Shown piece by piece: positions 33,675 through 60,699 of a stretch of 64,000 nucleotides of DNA (position 1 is the stretch's first letter; every line of letters begins with the position of its first letter). The DNA is from Haematococcus lacustris (Eukaryota > Chlorophyta > Chlorophyceae > Chlamydomonadales > Haematococcaceae). A model generated the notes under the pieces. The model ran no database searches. It was not told the origin of the DNA and worked only from the letters and a program-made list of their open reading frames with translations. The DNA lies in assembly GCA_030144725.1 (NCBI GenBank), contig JASKMD010000007.1, positions 8,977,568-9,041,567 of the forward strand, in the 5' to 3' direction. Made by a program: the position numbers and the translations under genes.

Positions 33675-35083
33675 GATGGGTAGGTTAGGTGTCGACGGGC
33701 TTAGAGTTGGGAGGAGGCTGGGCGACGTAGATTGTTTGCCTTCTCTAATGTGAACGAGCTTACCGTGTGCATATGTAATCGACCGTGGTGTGCTTCTGTG
33801 TGTGTGAGGGCGACTATTGGTCTCCCGCCGGACCCCAAGCGCTGTTGGCTTCGATAGCCAAAGAGCTCCTCAATCTTCATCCACTGTCTGCGCTCGGCCG
33901 CGGTCGGCAGACTGCTGGTGCGGCTTGTGCAGGTTGCGGCTGGGTGCGGCTGGTGCAGGTTGCGGCTGGTGCAGGCTGCGGCTGGTTGTCCAGGCACCAC
34001 CGAATGTTGAGCGTCTGCAACCACCAGGCACAGCAAGCCAGGCTGCAGTATGTCGGTGGATGGGCCAAGGTAAGCTACAGCTCCAAGGTAAATTAGCACC
34101 CTCGACCACGTGCCAGGGCTAGGTGAGCCTTTCCAGCTTTCCAGCTCCCTGCGTGCCAAGAGTGAGGCAAAGGAAAAGTAAATTAAACAAGGTGTACTAC
34201 AACCCCTGGATCCAGCTACTGTAATTGCATACTTACATATGTATGTGCCTTGGAGAGCCTCAAGTCTTGGAAAGCCTTGAGTTGTGTGCACCCATTTGTG
34301 TGTATGCTGCCATGCTACGCAGAACAGGCAGGCCGTTGCGCCAGGTCCAGCTGCGGGAGCCGTGTGTTGTAAGCCATAGCCTCCAGCCCTCCATGCCCAC
34401 CATACGACTGGTTCCACCTCTTCTGATCATGCTCTGGCAACAGTCAGGGTGACTAAGGGTGCGTTGGTGCAGGCTTGTCAGTAGGCTTATGTACAGTCCG
34501 CATAGAACTATAACGGTTTCCTGCCTATTACACCAACATATCAATGCAGCAAGCACTATCGTAATCAGTGACTGCTGAGGACGTGTTGCCATTGACATTA
34601 CACACCTCAAGTTTTACAAACCTCAAGTCAAGGGACAACCGTAACCTACAGTATAACTAAACAAAATGTACTCATTCATTGGCATTAGAGTTGACATCAA
34701 GCGTGACATTCACTTCATCACAAACCACTGAACTTCCTTGTACTCACAATGAATTTATTGGTGGGGGGTTCAAAGGCAGAGGCTAGGGGATAGAAAGGCT
34801 GGGGCCAGTCAAAGCCGTAGTCCGTACAGCTGACCTGGCCCCGCTGACCTGGACATGCCCACACTTGCCTCATGAGGATGATGCTATACCTTTGGCTCAG
34901 ATACTTTATATGACTTGGAAGATGCTCAGGTGCCTTGGGTGCCAGGCCTCATAAGGATGATTCTATACCTTGGCTCAGACGACTCGGATGGTTCACATGA
35001 TTCACAAAAGCTCAAAAGCTGACATGACAGGGATGCTCAGATGACAAAGGCACAAAAGCTGAGATGACTAGGATTCAATTGAC

Positions 35084-35357
35084 TCAGGTGCTGCGCCTGC
35101 GGTCTCCCTCATGCTGGCGTAGGAACTTCTGATAGATTGCCTCAAACAGAGGCTGGTGCTGCTGCAGGGGAGAGACGGTGGCTGGCTGCACAGGCGGCTG
35201 GCTGCTCAGGGACTCTGCACCCTCCAGAAGGGACCTGGCAGGACCTGCCGCACCTGGGCAGCACAGCTGGGGCACGGCAGCGTACTTGCGCTCAGGCGTG
35301 TTGGCCCAGCCAGCAGTGGAGCACATCAGCGTCAGACTGGGGGGCACTTGTGTGGGG
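35084..35357 (-). pseudogene. Terminal-exon fragment of a minus-strand gene, unit 3
   Basis: Same as the unit-1 fragment. Its 5' side abuts the F-box last-exon fragment of unit 4. Confidence 0.55.
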
Positions 35358-35563
35358 CACTGTATGCGCGGCTGTGGAACATCGTGAACAACCACAAGTC
35401 AGGCATGGTGTTTGATGTGGTGGAGCTCAAGCGCGTCCCAGCTTCTGAAGAGGAGAGTGAGGGGACTTCTCAACGGGAGAGTGAGGGGCGTGAGGGAGGG
35501 ACTAGTGAGGACCACCAAGCTGGACTGGACCTGGAATGCAGCTGGAGCTGGAGCTCGACTTGA
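35358..35563 (+). pseudogene. F-box/PP2 gene last-exon fragment, unit 4
   Basis: Identical in kind to the unit-2 fragment: the 3' part of exon 12 through the stop, with no upstream exons. Confidence 0.85.
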
Positions 35564-35788
35564 GGTGTTGGCTGCCACAGGGGCCCTTAAGGCGGAGAAA
35601 CAGGCAATGGTGGTGTAGCAGCACATTGGAGTGCAACAAGACGCTGGCTCTACCGTTGGAAAGGACGATGGCTCAAATGCCGGCTTTGATGTTGGTTCCG
35701 CTAGGGCTGAGTCTTTGTAAAACTATACATCGTGTAGCCCGGAGGATCCGTAGACCAGCAGTACTTTGTTGTCAACAGGGCCTTGCAG

Positions 35789-35891
35789 GGTCGGCTTCAG
35801 TGAGGGTGAGGAGCTGCACGCCCTGACCGGCACACGGCAGAGTGGAGGGGAGCGTAGCGTGTCCACCATTCTGTACCTCATAGCCCTGCAG
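35789..35891 (+). pseudogene. SMC5 exon 23 fragment, unit 4
   Basis: Same as the unit-2 and unit-3 fragments. Splice-like borders are retained and exon 24 is missing. Confidence 0.85.
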
Positions 35892-37128
35892 GTCAGAGGC
35901 CGCGTGGCTGCACACCCACGCCTGCCTGTGCTGCTCTGCTATACTTGCCTCGCTGTTGAGGGGCCGTTTCTGTTGAGGGAGCTGTGAGCCAGAGTGAGCG
36001 CAGGCAATGTCAGGCACAGGCTGCAGCAGTTTGTAATATAAAGAAGTGCAGTAGTAATGGAGCAGGCACCCTGAGGAGTAGGAGAGGGAGGCAGGTTCAG
36101 GGGTAGCGGGATACTCCACTCTGTCCATTGCCTGCAAGGCTCGTGTGCCAACCACCAGCAGCCTGTAGCTCTCTCGTGGCACTGGTGCCAGCAGCAGCAG
36201 TGGCTGACCCCTGCCTGTGTGCAGGCCGTCATCGGTCGCACCCTTGATGACTACAAACTTCACCCTGATGGCACGACCCCTACCAGACCACTGGGCTCCC
36301 CATCAAAACCAATAGCTCGATGCTTGTCAGGCTAGCAGCCTGACAGCCAACTAACCAACCTACCCAAGCTGCTCCACATCCCAAGCAACCTGCACCCGGC
36401 TGCAAGCTAGCTGGCTAGTCCGGTGTGGAAGCGATCTTCGCTGGCCTCAGCTCTTGGTCCGGTACGGTGAGAGCAATGAGCTCTGCTGAGCAAAGAGCTC
36501 AAAGCATGTCTGCTTGCACAACCAAACGTAACTTATTCAACATGGAACAACATGTTTGCCTGTGGGTTATCTCATGTACCCGACCTGACCTGACCCGGCC
36601 CGGCCCGACCCGTACATACATCGTAACGAGGGTGGGGCAGGCACGGGGTCTCTGTTGCTGCCGCTGCCATACAGCACCTCCATTCGCCCCTCCTGCTGCA
36701 GCCCTGCTGCGATGTGTGCCGTCATAACATCGCGTGATTACAGTCCTGCTTGTCTCAAAAGTCACAGGAGGTAAACAGTAAACTAGCTATCCATGCAAAG
36801 ATATGTCGAGGAGCGGTAAACAGTTACATTACATTACAGTAAACAGCTAAATAAGGCATCCAAGGTGTGTGCCATGTGTCTCATGTCAAGTTCAAGGGTG
36901 CAGATACGCATGGTCAAGGGAGGTTCTCTCATGATGGAGAGGGATCTTTCTATCTAGCTATCCATCGAGGTTACCGGTGGATGTCAGGGCATGAAGTAGG
37001 CCCGTGCGACACATCAGGCAGCAGGGTCAAGGTGGGGTGAGGTGCTCGCCTGTCCAGCTGCAACTTGTTGCATGGCAGCAGGCTTAGTTCACGTAACACC
37101 CTCTAGCGACAACTATGAGTCCCTACAA

Positions 37129-38729
37129 CTATGAATCGACCACCATGACTGTTGGCGCCTGCGGCTGAGGGGGGGCTGCACATGTCTCCCCTGTCGCCTT
37201 CTGTGAGCGCTGTTCCCTGACCCAGTAGGTGAGGGCGGCCACACCTGCCAGGACGGCCAGGCCGATGGGGATGGCGATGGCGGGTCCCAAGACCTTGGCT
37301 CTAGATGAGGGTGATGAGGTGGTGGCTGGGGCAGCCTGGGTGGGCAGGGAGGTGAGGGGGGAGGGGCTGGGCTGCGAACTGGGGCTGGGGGGAAGGGAGG
37401 AGGGTGGGCTGGCAACAACTTCTGCCAAGATAGGGTCAGCTGGGTTCACCCCAGTTTGCAGCAGGACTGAGGAGTTGATGAAACGTCGAGGATCAAGGAC
37501 CACATTGTACACGAGTGAGTTCAGCTGAGCTGTGGTGTCAGCCACATCATTCAGGGGGAGCTGGGTGACGGTCACAAGCATTTGCATGGGAACAGCTGCA
37601 GTGGGGGCAAGCAGGGCGCGGTGGGACAGCACGGGGAAGCTGACATTGCTGATGCGGACAGACTCAGCGGACAAAGCCAAGTTGTCTGCCATATCCCTCT
37701 GCAGCAAAGCCACGGCTGCGGCGCGGCTGGGCTCGTTCTGCTGATAGCTGACCGGGACCCTGAGGGTGATGTAAAAAGCAGCAGAGACGGATGGTGGCGG
37801 GGGGGGTAGGGGGGGTGGCCTGGGTGGCCTGGGATGGGGGCTGATGTGGTGGAGTTGCAGTTCACCAGGGGGCACAGCTGGTCCACAAGGCACTGGGGAA
37901 CAACTGCAGGTGCCCAGTGCAACAGCACAACATGAGCAGGACTGGTCAATGCTCATCCAGAATTGATGGGCCAGGATGGAAGGATCAGGACGGCTGGATG
38001 CTACAGGATGAGTTGGGGTGCGATAGCACCAACGGCATCGTGAGTGAGGGCAGCGGCTAGCAAGGGGTGCAGCTCGTTTGTGCTGAAATCAAGATGTCTG
38101 GCTGGGTGGAAGCCCTCGTGGTTACTGTTGCTCATGGCACCCACTTGTGAAGGGGCAGCTGTTCAGTGCCGTGATCGAGCCCAGGTTGACACCAGCGGTG
38201 GTAAACTGGTCCATGAAGCTCATCACACATGGAGACAGCGCCGCGCTGCCAGCGCTGGCTGCGGCAGTGACGTTGTTAAACCTGCGGAAGAGTAGAAGTT
38301 AGACTTAGGAATGTTCGGGGCATAGGTAACTAAACGGATGCAAGCCCAGGCATGCAAGCAGTCCAAGGCTGCACTCACGCTGCAGCGCTGGCGAACACGC
38401 CGGCAGACGCGAGAGAAGGGGCGAAGGCAGAAATCAGCCCGCAGCTGCAACCAGCGCAGAAGTTGGGCGACGATGTGACTGCAACGGGCACGAAAAGGAG
38501 GTGTGTGAAGGGGCACTTAACACTGCACTCGGTCAACCAGCATAAGGTGCGTCTATGCAGCTCGCTCACCGCACTGTGCAGCAGCGGCAGTCAGGTCGAG
38601 CACGGTGGTGGTGGGAATGGGGCACTCCTGCTGTAGGTTTCGCCTACAGACGACGCTGCTGCTGCACGAGCTAGCCGCGATTAGTAACATGACCACCAGC
38701 AGGGTGTTAGCGGCAAAGGAGCTAGCCAT
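37129..38729 (-). CDS. Gene T, unit 4 copy: secreted Cys/Pro-rich type I membrane protein
   Basis: Exons (minus strand) 38729-38570, 38478-38379, 38281-38145 and 38000-37129, giving 422 aa, intact. Coding content is as in units 2 and 3. The presumed upstream region of this copy alone carries the 9-bp deletion near 38895 and the 8-bp deletion near 39180, so its regulation could differ. Confidence 0.75.
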
Positions 38730-40121
38730 GATGGGTAGGTTAGGTGTCGACGGGCTTAGAGTTGGGAGGAGGCTGGGCGACGTAGATTGTTTGCCTTCTC
38801 TAATGTGAACGAGCTTACCGTGTGCATATGTAATCGACCGTGGTGTGCTTCTGTGTGTGTGAGGGCGACTATTGGTCTCCCGCCGGACCCCAAGCTTCGA
38901 TAGCCAAAGAGCTCCTCAATCTTCATCCACTGTCTGCGCTCGGCCGCGGTCGGCAGACTGCTGGTGCGGCTTGTGCAGGTTGCGGCTGGGTGCGGCTGGT
39001 GCAGGTTGCGGCTGGTGCAGGCTGCGGCTGGTTGTCCAGGCACCACCGAATGTTGAGCGTCTGCAACCACCAGGCACAGCAAGCCAGGCTGCAGTATGTC
39101 GGTGGATGGGCCAAGGTAAGCTACAGCTCCAAGGTAAATTAGCACCCTCGACCACGTGCCAGGGCTAGGTGAGCCTTTCCAGCTCCCTGCGTGCCAAGAG
39201 TGAGGCAAAGGAAAAGTAAATTAAACAAGGTGTACTACAACCCCTGGATCCAGCTACTGTAATTGCATACTTACATATGTATGTGCCTTGGAGAGCCTCA
39301 AGTCTTGGAAAGCCTTGAGTTGTGTGCACCCATTTGTGTGTATGCTGCCATGCTACGCAGAACAGGCAGGCCGTTGCGCCAGGTCCAGCTGCGGGAGCCG
39401 TGTGTTGTAAGCCATAGCCTCCAGCCCTCCATGCCCACCATACGACTGGTTCCACCTCTTCTGATCATGCTCTGGCAACAGTCAGGGTGACTAAGGGTGC
39501 GTTGGTGCAGGCTTGTCAGTAGGCTTATGTACAGTCCGCATAGAACTATAACGGTTTCCTGCCTATTACACCAACATATCAATGCAGCAAGCACTATCGT
39601 AATCAGTGACTGCTGAGGACGTGTTGCCATTGACATTACACACCTCAAGTTTTTCAAACCTCAAGTCAAGGGACAACCGTAACCTACAGTATAACTAAAC
39701 AAAATGTACTCATTCATTGGCATTAGAGTTGACATCAAGCGTGACATTCACTTCATCACAAACCACTGAACTTCCTTGTACTCACAATGAATTTATTGGT
39801 GGGGGGTTCAAAGGCAGAGGCTAGGGGATAGAAAGGCTGGGGCCAGTCAAAGCCGTAGTCCGTACAGCTGACCTGGCCCCGCTGACCTGGACATGCCCAC
39901 ACTTGCCTCATGAGGATGATGCTATACCTTTGGCTCAGATACTTTATATGACTTGGAAGATGCTCAGGTGCCTTGGGTGCCAGGCCTCATAAGGATGATT
40001 CTATACCTTGGCTCAGACGACTCGGATGGTTCACATGATTCACAAAAGCTCAAAAGCTGACATGACAGGGATGCTCAGATGACAAAGGCACAAAAGCTGA
40101 GATGACTAGGATTCAATTGAC

Positions 40122-40388
40122 TCAGGTGCTGCGCCTGCGGTCTCCCTCATGCTGGCGTAGGAACTTCTGATAGATAGCCTCAAACAGAGGCTGGTGCTGC
40201 TGCAGGGGAGAGACGGTGGCTGGCTGCACAGGCGGCTGGCTGCTCAGGGACTCTGCACCCTCCAGAAGGGACCTGGCAGGACCTGCCGCACCTGGGCAGC
40301 ACAGCTGGGGCACGGCAGCGTATTTGCGCTCAGGCGTGTTGGCCCAGCCAGCAGTGGAGCACATCAGCGTCAGACTGGGGGGCACTTG
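40122..40388 (-). CDS. Probable terminal exon of gene L (or another array copy), cut by the gap
   Basis: Same sequence as the unit 1-3 fragments, ending at the stop at 40122. It is the nearest terminal exon to gene L on the same strand, across the gap. If the array ends inside the gap this may be the real last exon; if further units are hidden there, it is another fragment. The encoded tail of about 85 residues is Gln/Pro/Ser-rich with a basic end. No domain is recognised. Confidence 0.45.
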   Translation of the reverse strand, partial: QVPPSLTLMCSTAGWANTPERKYAAVPQLCCPGAAGPARSLLEGAESLSSQPPVQPATVSPLQQHQPLFEAIYQKFLRQHEGDRRRST

Positions 40389-40888
40389 NNNNNNNNNNNN
40401 NNNNNNNNNNNNNNNNNNNNNNNNNNNNNNNNNNNNNNNNNNNNNNNNNNNNNNNNNNNNNNNNNNNNNNNNNNNNNNNNNNNNNNNNNNNNNNNNNNNN
40501 NNNNNNNNNNNNNNNNNNNNNNNNNNNNNNNNNNNNNNNNNNNNNNNNNNNNNNNNNNNNNNNNNNNNNNNNNNNNNNNNNNNNNNNNNNNNNNNNNNNN
40601 NNNNNNNNNNNNNNNNNNNNNNNNNNNNNNNNNNNNNNNNNNNNNNNNNNNNNNNNNNNNNNNNNNNNNNNNNNNNNNNNNNNNNNNNNNNNNNNNNNNN
40701 NNNNNNNNNNNNNNNNNNNNNNNNNNNNNNNNNNNNNNNNNNNNNNNNNNNNNNNNNNNNNNNNNNNNNNNNNNNNNNNNNNNNNNNNNNNNNNNNNNNN
40801 NNNNNNNNNNNNNNNNNNNNNNNNNNNNNNNNNNNNNNNNNNNNNNNNNNNNNNNNNNNNNNNNNNNNNNNNNNNNNNNNNNNNNNNN
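40389..40888. other. Assembly gap, exactly 500 N
   Basis: A run of exactly 500 N, which suggests a placeholder of unknown true size. It begins inside unit 4 just before the expected next unit junction. Long reading frames that cross it are artefacts of undefined codons. Confidence 0.98.
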
Positions 40889-55425
<14,537 letters not shown>

Positions 55426-55767
55426 CTGTTCTGTTCTAAGGTTTCTAAGGTTTCCTTCCGGGTGGTGGCGACGGGCTCCCAAGCTGAAGAGGCCTGCTAT
55501 AGATTACAGTCAAGCCATTCAAGCGACTCTCCGTCACGGGCAGTGTATCTCTGTGTGACCCGGTAGGACTTAAGCAGGCACCTGCGCGAGGCACGCGGCA
55601 CGGTGCCTTCGCGCAGGTATGATGGTGTCGGCATCTAGTCGCTATATACTTGCATATGTTGACCAATATTTGATCTTCTCTTTACATTTGCTACAATGCA
55701 CGGTCGTGCTCTCGCGCGCAGCAAAGACCGCTAGCTGACAGTTTTCTGCTGGAGTGCGCCACCAGTA
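55426..55767. promoter_or_regulatory. Shared upstream region of divergent genes L and M (342 bp)
   Basis: Lies between the start codons of gene L (55425, minus) and gene M (55768, plus), both encoding signal peptides. It must hold both 5'UTRs and promoters. A GCGCGAGGCACG / CGCGCAG-rich stretch at 55586-55617 and AT-rich DNA at 55640-55700 are visible. No defined element could be assigned. Confidence 0.55.
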
Positions 55768-57627
55768 ATGGTTCATGTCGCATGTGAGTGTTTCCGGCAT
55801 AGCGTGGCGAAGATGAGCCGGACAGACTACTAGCCTTGGTGAATGGTGCAGGTCTACCACGCTGCTTCTCGCTTGTGCTCGTTGCGTTGTTTGGACTTAC
55901 CGTCCGAGCTCAGCTGGCATACCTGCACGGCAATGATGGTGCGCAATTGATAGGCACAGATGAGGATGGTGACAGGAAGCCAATAGCTCAGGCCTGCTAT
56001 TGTATAGTTTGCTGGTGCTGGTGTGTGATGTCGGTTGCCTACTCATCTACATGCAGTGGTTTACACGTTGGAGGTGACCGATGTCACTGATTTGAGCATC
56101 GCAAGTAACATAGAAGCAGGTCTAGCAATGGCTACCATGCTCCCTCAACCAGTGGGACTGTACTTCCCTGACATGTTTTCAAGACAGGCTCTGGAGGTGA
56201 GCATATTATGCAGGTGATTACCTATTGAGCAGTGTCCTAAGTTGATGAGGTGGCATGTATGCAGGTTGCGTTACGTGCTCCATTGAGCAGCATGCAGATC
56301 CCAAGGTTCCTGCTGTCAGCTGCGCGCCAGGCTCTGCCACCTCCACCTCGTAAGCTGGGCACAAGCACTCTGCGCACTACTGATGCTGGCCATTCTTGTG
56401 TGGTGTTAGGCAAGCAACGAGTCGGTTGCATGTTGTGCCTCATGTGTGAGTGCAGCCATGCCACCATCGCCACAGCCCCCTCCACCCTTCCCACCAACGC
56501 CATCGCCACAGCCCCCTCCACCCTCCCCACCACCGCCATCGCCACAGCCCCCTCCACCCTTCCCCCCGCCTCCATCGCCACAGCCCCCTCCACCCTCTCC
56601 TCCATCGCCATCGCCACAGCCCCCTCCACCCTCTCCTCCATCGCCATTGCCACAGCCCCCCTCTCCCTACCCACCACCGCCATCGCCACAGCCCCCTCCA
56701 CCCTACCCACCGCTGCCATCGCCACAGCCCCCTCCACCCTCTCCTGCTATGAGACCACGGCCTCCTGGACCCCCAGGTGCAGTCATGCTGGGCGCTGTGG
56801 GGGCGACCTCTGTCTAGCTGCCCACTGCCATGCCATGTGCCCCAGGGGCATCACAGGGCTGCTCACTGGCAGGGCAGCGGCCAGCTCCCTGGTGGCTGCC
56901 GGCACACCGCTTTCCTGCCTGGATCCTCCGCACCCACTGCAGCGCTGTGACGCAGCCTTCGCCTGCCTTGTCCGCAGTGTCATGCGGGGCAGCACTCACA
57001 ATGGCTAACCTGCCTGCCAATGGCGTGACCATCTTCAACCCCCTGACCACCACGTGCGGCGCTGCCGACAGCTGGAGGTGCCGTGATGCCCCTGACTTCC
57101 TGTACCTGCTTCCCAGCACCACCACAGCCCGCACTGTCACTGTGGACACGTGTGTGGATGGCGTGTCAGCTTGGGATTCCTTCCTGTTTGTCATCCCGGT
57201 CCAGCCCAACGCATGCTTCCAGTGCACGGTGTGTGGCTGGCTGGTGGTGCAGTCCCCTTACCTGACGAGGCACAGCTGAGGCATTCCTGCCTGCCAGCTG
57301 CTAGCACCTGCAACCAGACGCCACACGTAGTATAATGTGGCTAGATATCTCCCAGCCCTGCATCGGTACGTTCCTGATTATGCTTGTCGGGCCTTACTGT
57401 GGGTGCAGGCTGCCATAGCCGCTAACGATGACAGCAGCAGATGTGGGGGAGGGCGGTCGCGTGTCACCTTCGCTGCAGCTCAGGGTGTGGCCTACTGGGT
57501 CGTGGTGGATGGCTATTCCAGCACAAGTGTGAGTCTAGCAGCTCAGTTGACACAACATATCACCAGCTGTGGTGGCCACCCTGCTGCAATGTGCCGAGGC
57601 CACTGCCATGAGGGGCAGCAGTTGTGA
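55768..57627 (+). CDS. Gene M: secreted Pro-rich (HRGP-like) protein with PPC-like C-terminal domain
   Basis: Seven phase-consistent exons: 55768-55783, 55834-55968, 56057-56196, 56265-56349, 56456-56776, 56978-57228, 57409-57627, giving 388 aa. A tiny first exon supplies the ATG. The spliced N-terminus has a signal peptide (CFSLVLVALFGLTVRA, likely cleaved before Gln-Leu). A region of about 95 residues without known domain follows. Exon 5 encodes about 95 residues of regular PPSPQPPPP repeats, typical of hydroxyproline-rich cell-wall glycoproteins. Exons 6-7 carry a beta-rich Cys-containing domain resembling PPC (pre-peptidase C-terminal) folds: VTVDTCVDGVSAWDSFLFV, then ANDDSSRC, then GVAYWVVVDGYSS. 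Exon 7 may be read straight to the stop or have one more intron at 57527. Likely extracellular matrix; divergent from gene L. Confidence 0.75.
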
Positions 57628-58099
57628 CGTCAGCTCCCTAGGCCCGGGTCTAATTGAGCCCTTGCTAGGGCTCTGCTGCCTAGCCCTCCCTGGTACCAGC
57701 AGGTGACGTAGATGACCTGGCTACCACCTGCCCTAGGCTAGGCTGCAGGGCAAGGATTGCAAGGGAGGGTTGATGCAGTGCACCACAAAGCATAGCATTG
57801 AGCACTTGCCTGATGCCCCACTTAGCATATCACCTGTTGCAGTCGCTTTACATAATATGCATAGGTTGAGTACACACGGCAATGCTTGTTGCATGCAGTG
57901 TGGATCCCCGGCCATCAACGTGACGACCTCCTAGAAGGTGTGTCTGATGAGCGATCCTTCCCTAGCCATCTTAACTTCAGATCATCTGAGATTGCTAACC
58001 TAACAACAGCCTAGAGCTTAAACTGGCTTGCATGTCCGATCCAGCCAAGGCTCCTAGGAAGCGCAAGTATGATGTGTAGAGGCTACACATATCTAATAA
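57628..58099. other. Intergenic region after gene M
   Basis: No exon, repeat or mobile element was recognised. It presumably contains the gene M 3'UTR and the left border of the dispersed array copy. Confidence 0.4.
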
Positions 58100-58228
58100 C
58101 AGTTGACACAGCTGCTGCTGGCAGGTGCGGCTACTGCTGCTGCCCTTAGTCAGTATGACGTCATGAGGGTGTGTGTGCCGGCATGTGTGTGCCGGCATGA
58201 GGCCAGCGTGCTCCATGTGAGCCAGGTG

Positions 58229-58345
58229 TATGCGCCTCCTGGCCAAAGCTTTAAACTGTATGCGCGTCTGTGGAACATTGTGAACAACAGCATGCACATA
58301 AAGTCAGGCATGGTGTTTGGTGTGATGGAGCTTTACCGCATCTGA
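58229..58345 (+). pseudogene. Diverged F-box/PP2 last-exon fragment in copy 5
   Basis: Resembles F-box exon 12 (GQSFKLYARLWNIVNN, then KSGMVFGVMEL) with an inserted Met-His-Ile-containing segment and an early stop after the Leu-Tyr-Arg-Ile. Traces of the downstream Glu/Ser tail continue to about 58440. It is more diverged than the array fragments. Confidence 0.75.
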
Positions 58346-59098
58346 GGGGAAGAGTGAGGGGTCAAAGGTAGGGACCAGTGAGGACCTCCAGGCAGGAGCT
58401 GCAGCTCGTCTGGACCTGGTTGCTTCTACAAAGACTTAAGTGGGATCCGTTACCGGTATTCCACAGACATGCCTCAGCCCCGTTCCCCTCACTAGATTGT
58501 ATAAACTCCAATCTTTCACCCACGAGGCGCCCCAGTAAAAGCCCAGACTCGCCATCCATCACGCTCCCCATGCCGTCGCACATCTGCTACGTACGAGGGT
58601 GGGGCAGGCACGGGGTCTCTGTTGCTGGCCCCGCTGCCATACAGCACCTCCATTTGCCCCTTCTGCTGCAGCCCTGATGCGATGTGTGCCGTCATAACAT
58701 CGCGTGCTTACAGTCCTGCTTGTCTCAAAAGTCACAGGAGGTAAGCAGTAAACTAGCTATCCATGCAAAGATATGTCGAGGAGCGGTAAACAGTTACATT
58801 ACATTACTGTAAACAGCTAACGAGGGCATCCAATGTGTGTGCCATGTGTCTCATGTCAAGTTCAAGGGTGCAGATACGCATGGTCAAGGGAGGTTCTCTC
58901 ATGATGGAGAGGGATCTTTCTATCTAGCTATCCATCGAGGTTACCGGTGGATGTCAGGGCATGAAGTAGGCCCGTGTGACACGTCAGGCAGCAGGGTCAA
59001 GGTGGGGTGAGGTGTTCGCCTGTCCAGCTGCAACTTGTTGCATGGCAGCAGGCTTAGTTCACATATCACCCTCTAGTGACAACTATGAGTCCCTTCAA

Positions 59099-60699
59099 TT
59101 ATGAAGGGACCACCATGACTGTTGGCGCCTGCGGCTGAGGGGGGGCCGCATATGTCTCCCCTGCCGCCTTCTGTGAGTGCCGTCCCCTGACCAAGTAGGT
59201 GAGGGCGGCCAGACCTGCCAGGACGACCAGGCCAATGGGGATGGCGATGGCGGGTCCCAAGACCTTGGCTCTAGATGAGGGTGATGAGGTGGTGGCTGGA
59301 GCAGCCTGGGTGGGGAGGGAGGTGAGGGGGGAGGGGCTGGGCTGCGAACTAGGGCTGGGGGGAAGGGAGGAGGGTGGGCTGGCAACAACTTCTGCCATGA
59401 TAGGGTCAGCTGGGTTCACCCCAGTTTGCAGCAGGACTGAGGAGTTGATGAAACGTCGAGGATCAAGGACCACATTGTACACGAGTGAGTTCAGCTGAGC
59501 TGTGGTGTCAGCCACATCATTCAGGGGGAGCTGGGTGACGGTCACAAGCATTTGCATGGGAACAGCTGCAGTGGGGGCAAGCAGGGCGCGGTGGGACAGC
59601 ACGGGGAAGCTGACATTGCTGATGCGGACAGACTCAGCGGACAAAGCCAAGTTGTCTGCCATATCCCTCTGCAGCAAAGCCACGGCTGCGGCGCGGCTGG
59701 GCTCGTTCTGCTGATAGCTGACCGGGACCCTGAGGGTGATGTAAAAAGCAGCAGAGACGGATGGTGGCGGGGGGGGTAGGGGGGGTGGCCTGGGTGGCCT
59801 GGGATGGGGGCTGATGTGGTGGAGTTGCAGTTCACCAGGGGGCACAGCTGGTCCACAAGGCACTGGGGAACAACTGCAGGTGCCCAGTGCAACAGCACAA
59901 CATGAGCAGGACTGGTCAATGCTCATCCAGAATTGATGGGCCAGGATGGAAGGATCAGGACGGCTGGATGCTACAGGATGAGTTGGGGTGCGATAGCACC
60001 AACGGCATCGTGAGTGAGGGCAGCCGCTAGCATGGGGTGCAGCTCGTTTGTGCTGAAATCAAGATGTCTGGCTGGGCGGAAGCCCTCGTGGTTACTGTTG
60101 CTCATGGCACCCACTTGTGAAGGGGCAGCTGTTCAGTGCCGTGATCGAGCCCAGGTTGACACCAGCGGTGGTAAACTGGTCCATGAAGCTCATCACACAT
60201 GGAGACAGCGTCGCGCTGCCAGCTCTGGCTGCGGCAGTGACGTTGTTAAACCTGCGGAAGAGTAGAAGTTAGATTTAGGAATGTTTGGGGCATAGGTAAC
60301 TAAACGGATGCAAGCCCAGGCATGCAAGCAGTCCAAGGCTGCACTCACGCTGCAGCGTTGGCGAACACGCCGGCAGACGCGAGAGAAGGGGCGAAGGCAG
60401 AAAACAGCCCGCAGCTGCAACCAGCGCAGAAGTTGGGCGACGATGTGACTGCAACGGGCACGAAAAGGAGGTGTGTGAAGGGGCACTTAACACTGCACTC
60501 GGTCAACCAGCATAAGGTGCGTCTATGCAGCTCGCTCACCGCACTGCGCAGCAGCGGGAGCCAGGTTGAGCACGGTGGTGGTGGGAATGGGGCACTCCTG
60601 CTGTAGGTTTCGCCTACAGACGACGCTGCTGCTGCACGAGCTAGCCGCGGTCAGTAACATGACCACCAGCAGGGTGTTAGCGGCAAAGGAGCTAGCCAT
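59099..60699 (-). CDS. Gene T, copy 5: secreted Cys/Pro-rich type I membrane protein
   Basis: Exons (minus strand) 60699-60540, 60448-60349, 60251-60115 and 59970-59099, giving 422 aa with intact splice sites. Same architecture as the array copies. Replacements are scattered: in the signal region, the transmembrane segment (Val for Ala) and the last residues (Pro-Ser instead of Asp-Ser). The reading frame is preserved with no indels despite visible divergence at the flanks. That suggests the gene is under constraint. Confidence 0.75.

Larger units (their letters stand above)
30303..35357 (+). repeat. Tandem array unit 3 (5055 bp)
   Basis: Same length and content as unit 2: F-box exon-12 fragment, SMC5 exon-23 fragment, dispersed repeat, intact gene T on the minus strand and the antisense terminal exon. 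Confidence 0.95.
35358..40388 (+). repeat. Tandem array unit 4 (cut by the assembly gap)
   Basis: Same order as units 2-3. Relative to unit 3 it carries two small deletions, 9 bp near 38895 and 8 bp near 39180, and private substitutions near 39654 and 40175. It runs into the N gap 8 bases before the point where a further unit would begin. Confidence 0.95.

Noticed and set aside
56237..56737. Minus-strand reading frame of Val-Glu-Gly-Ala-Val-Ala-Met-Ala repeats
   Set aside because: It is the antisense shadow of the Pro-rich exon 5 of gene M, whose plus-strand frame fits the exon phases.
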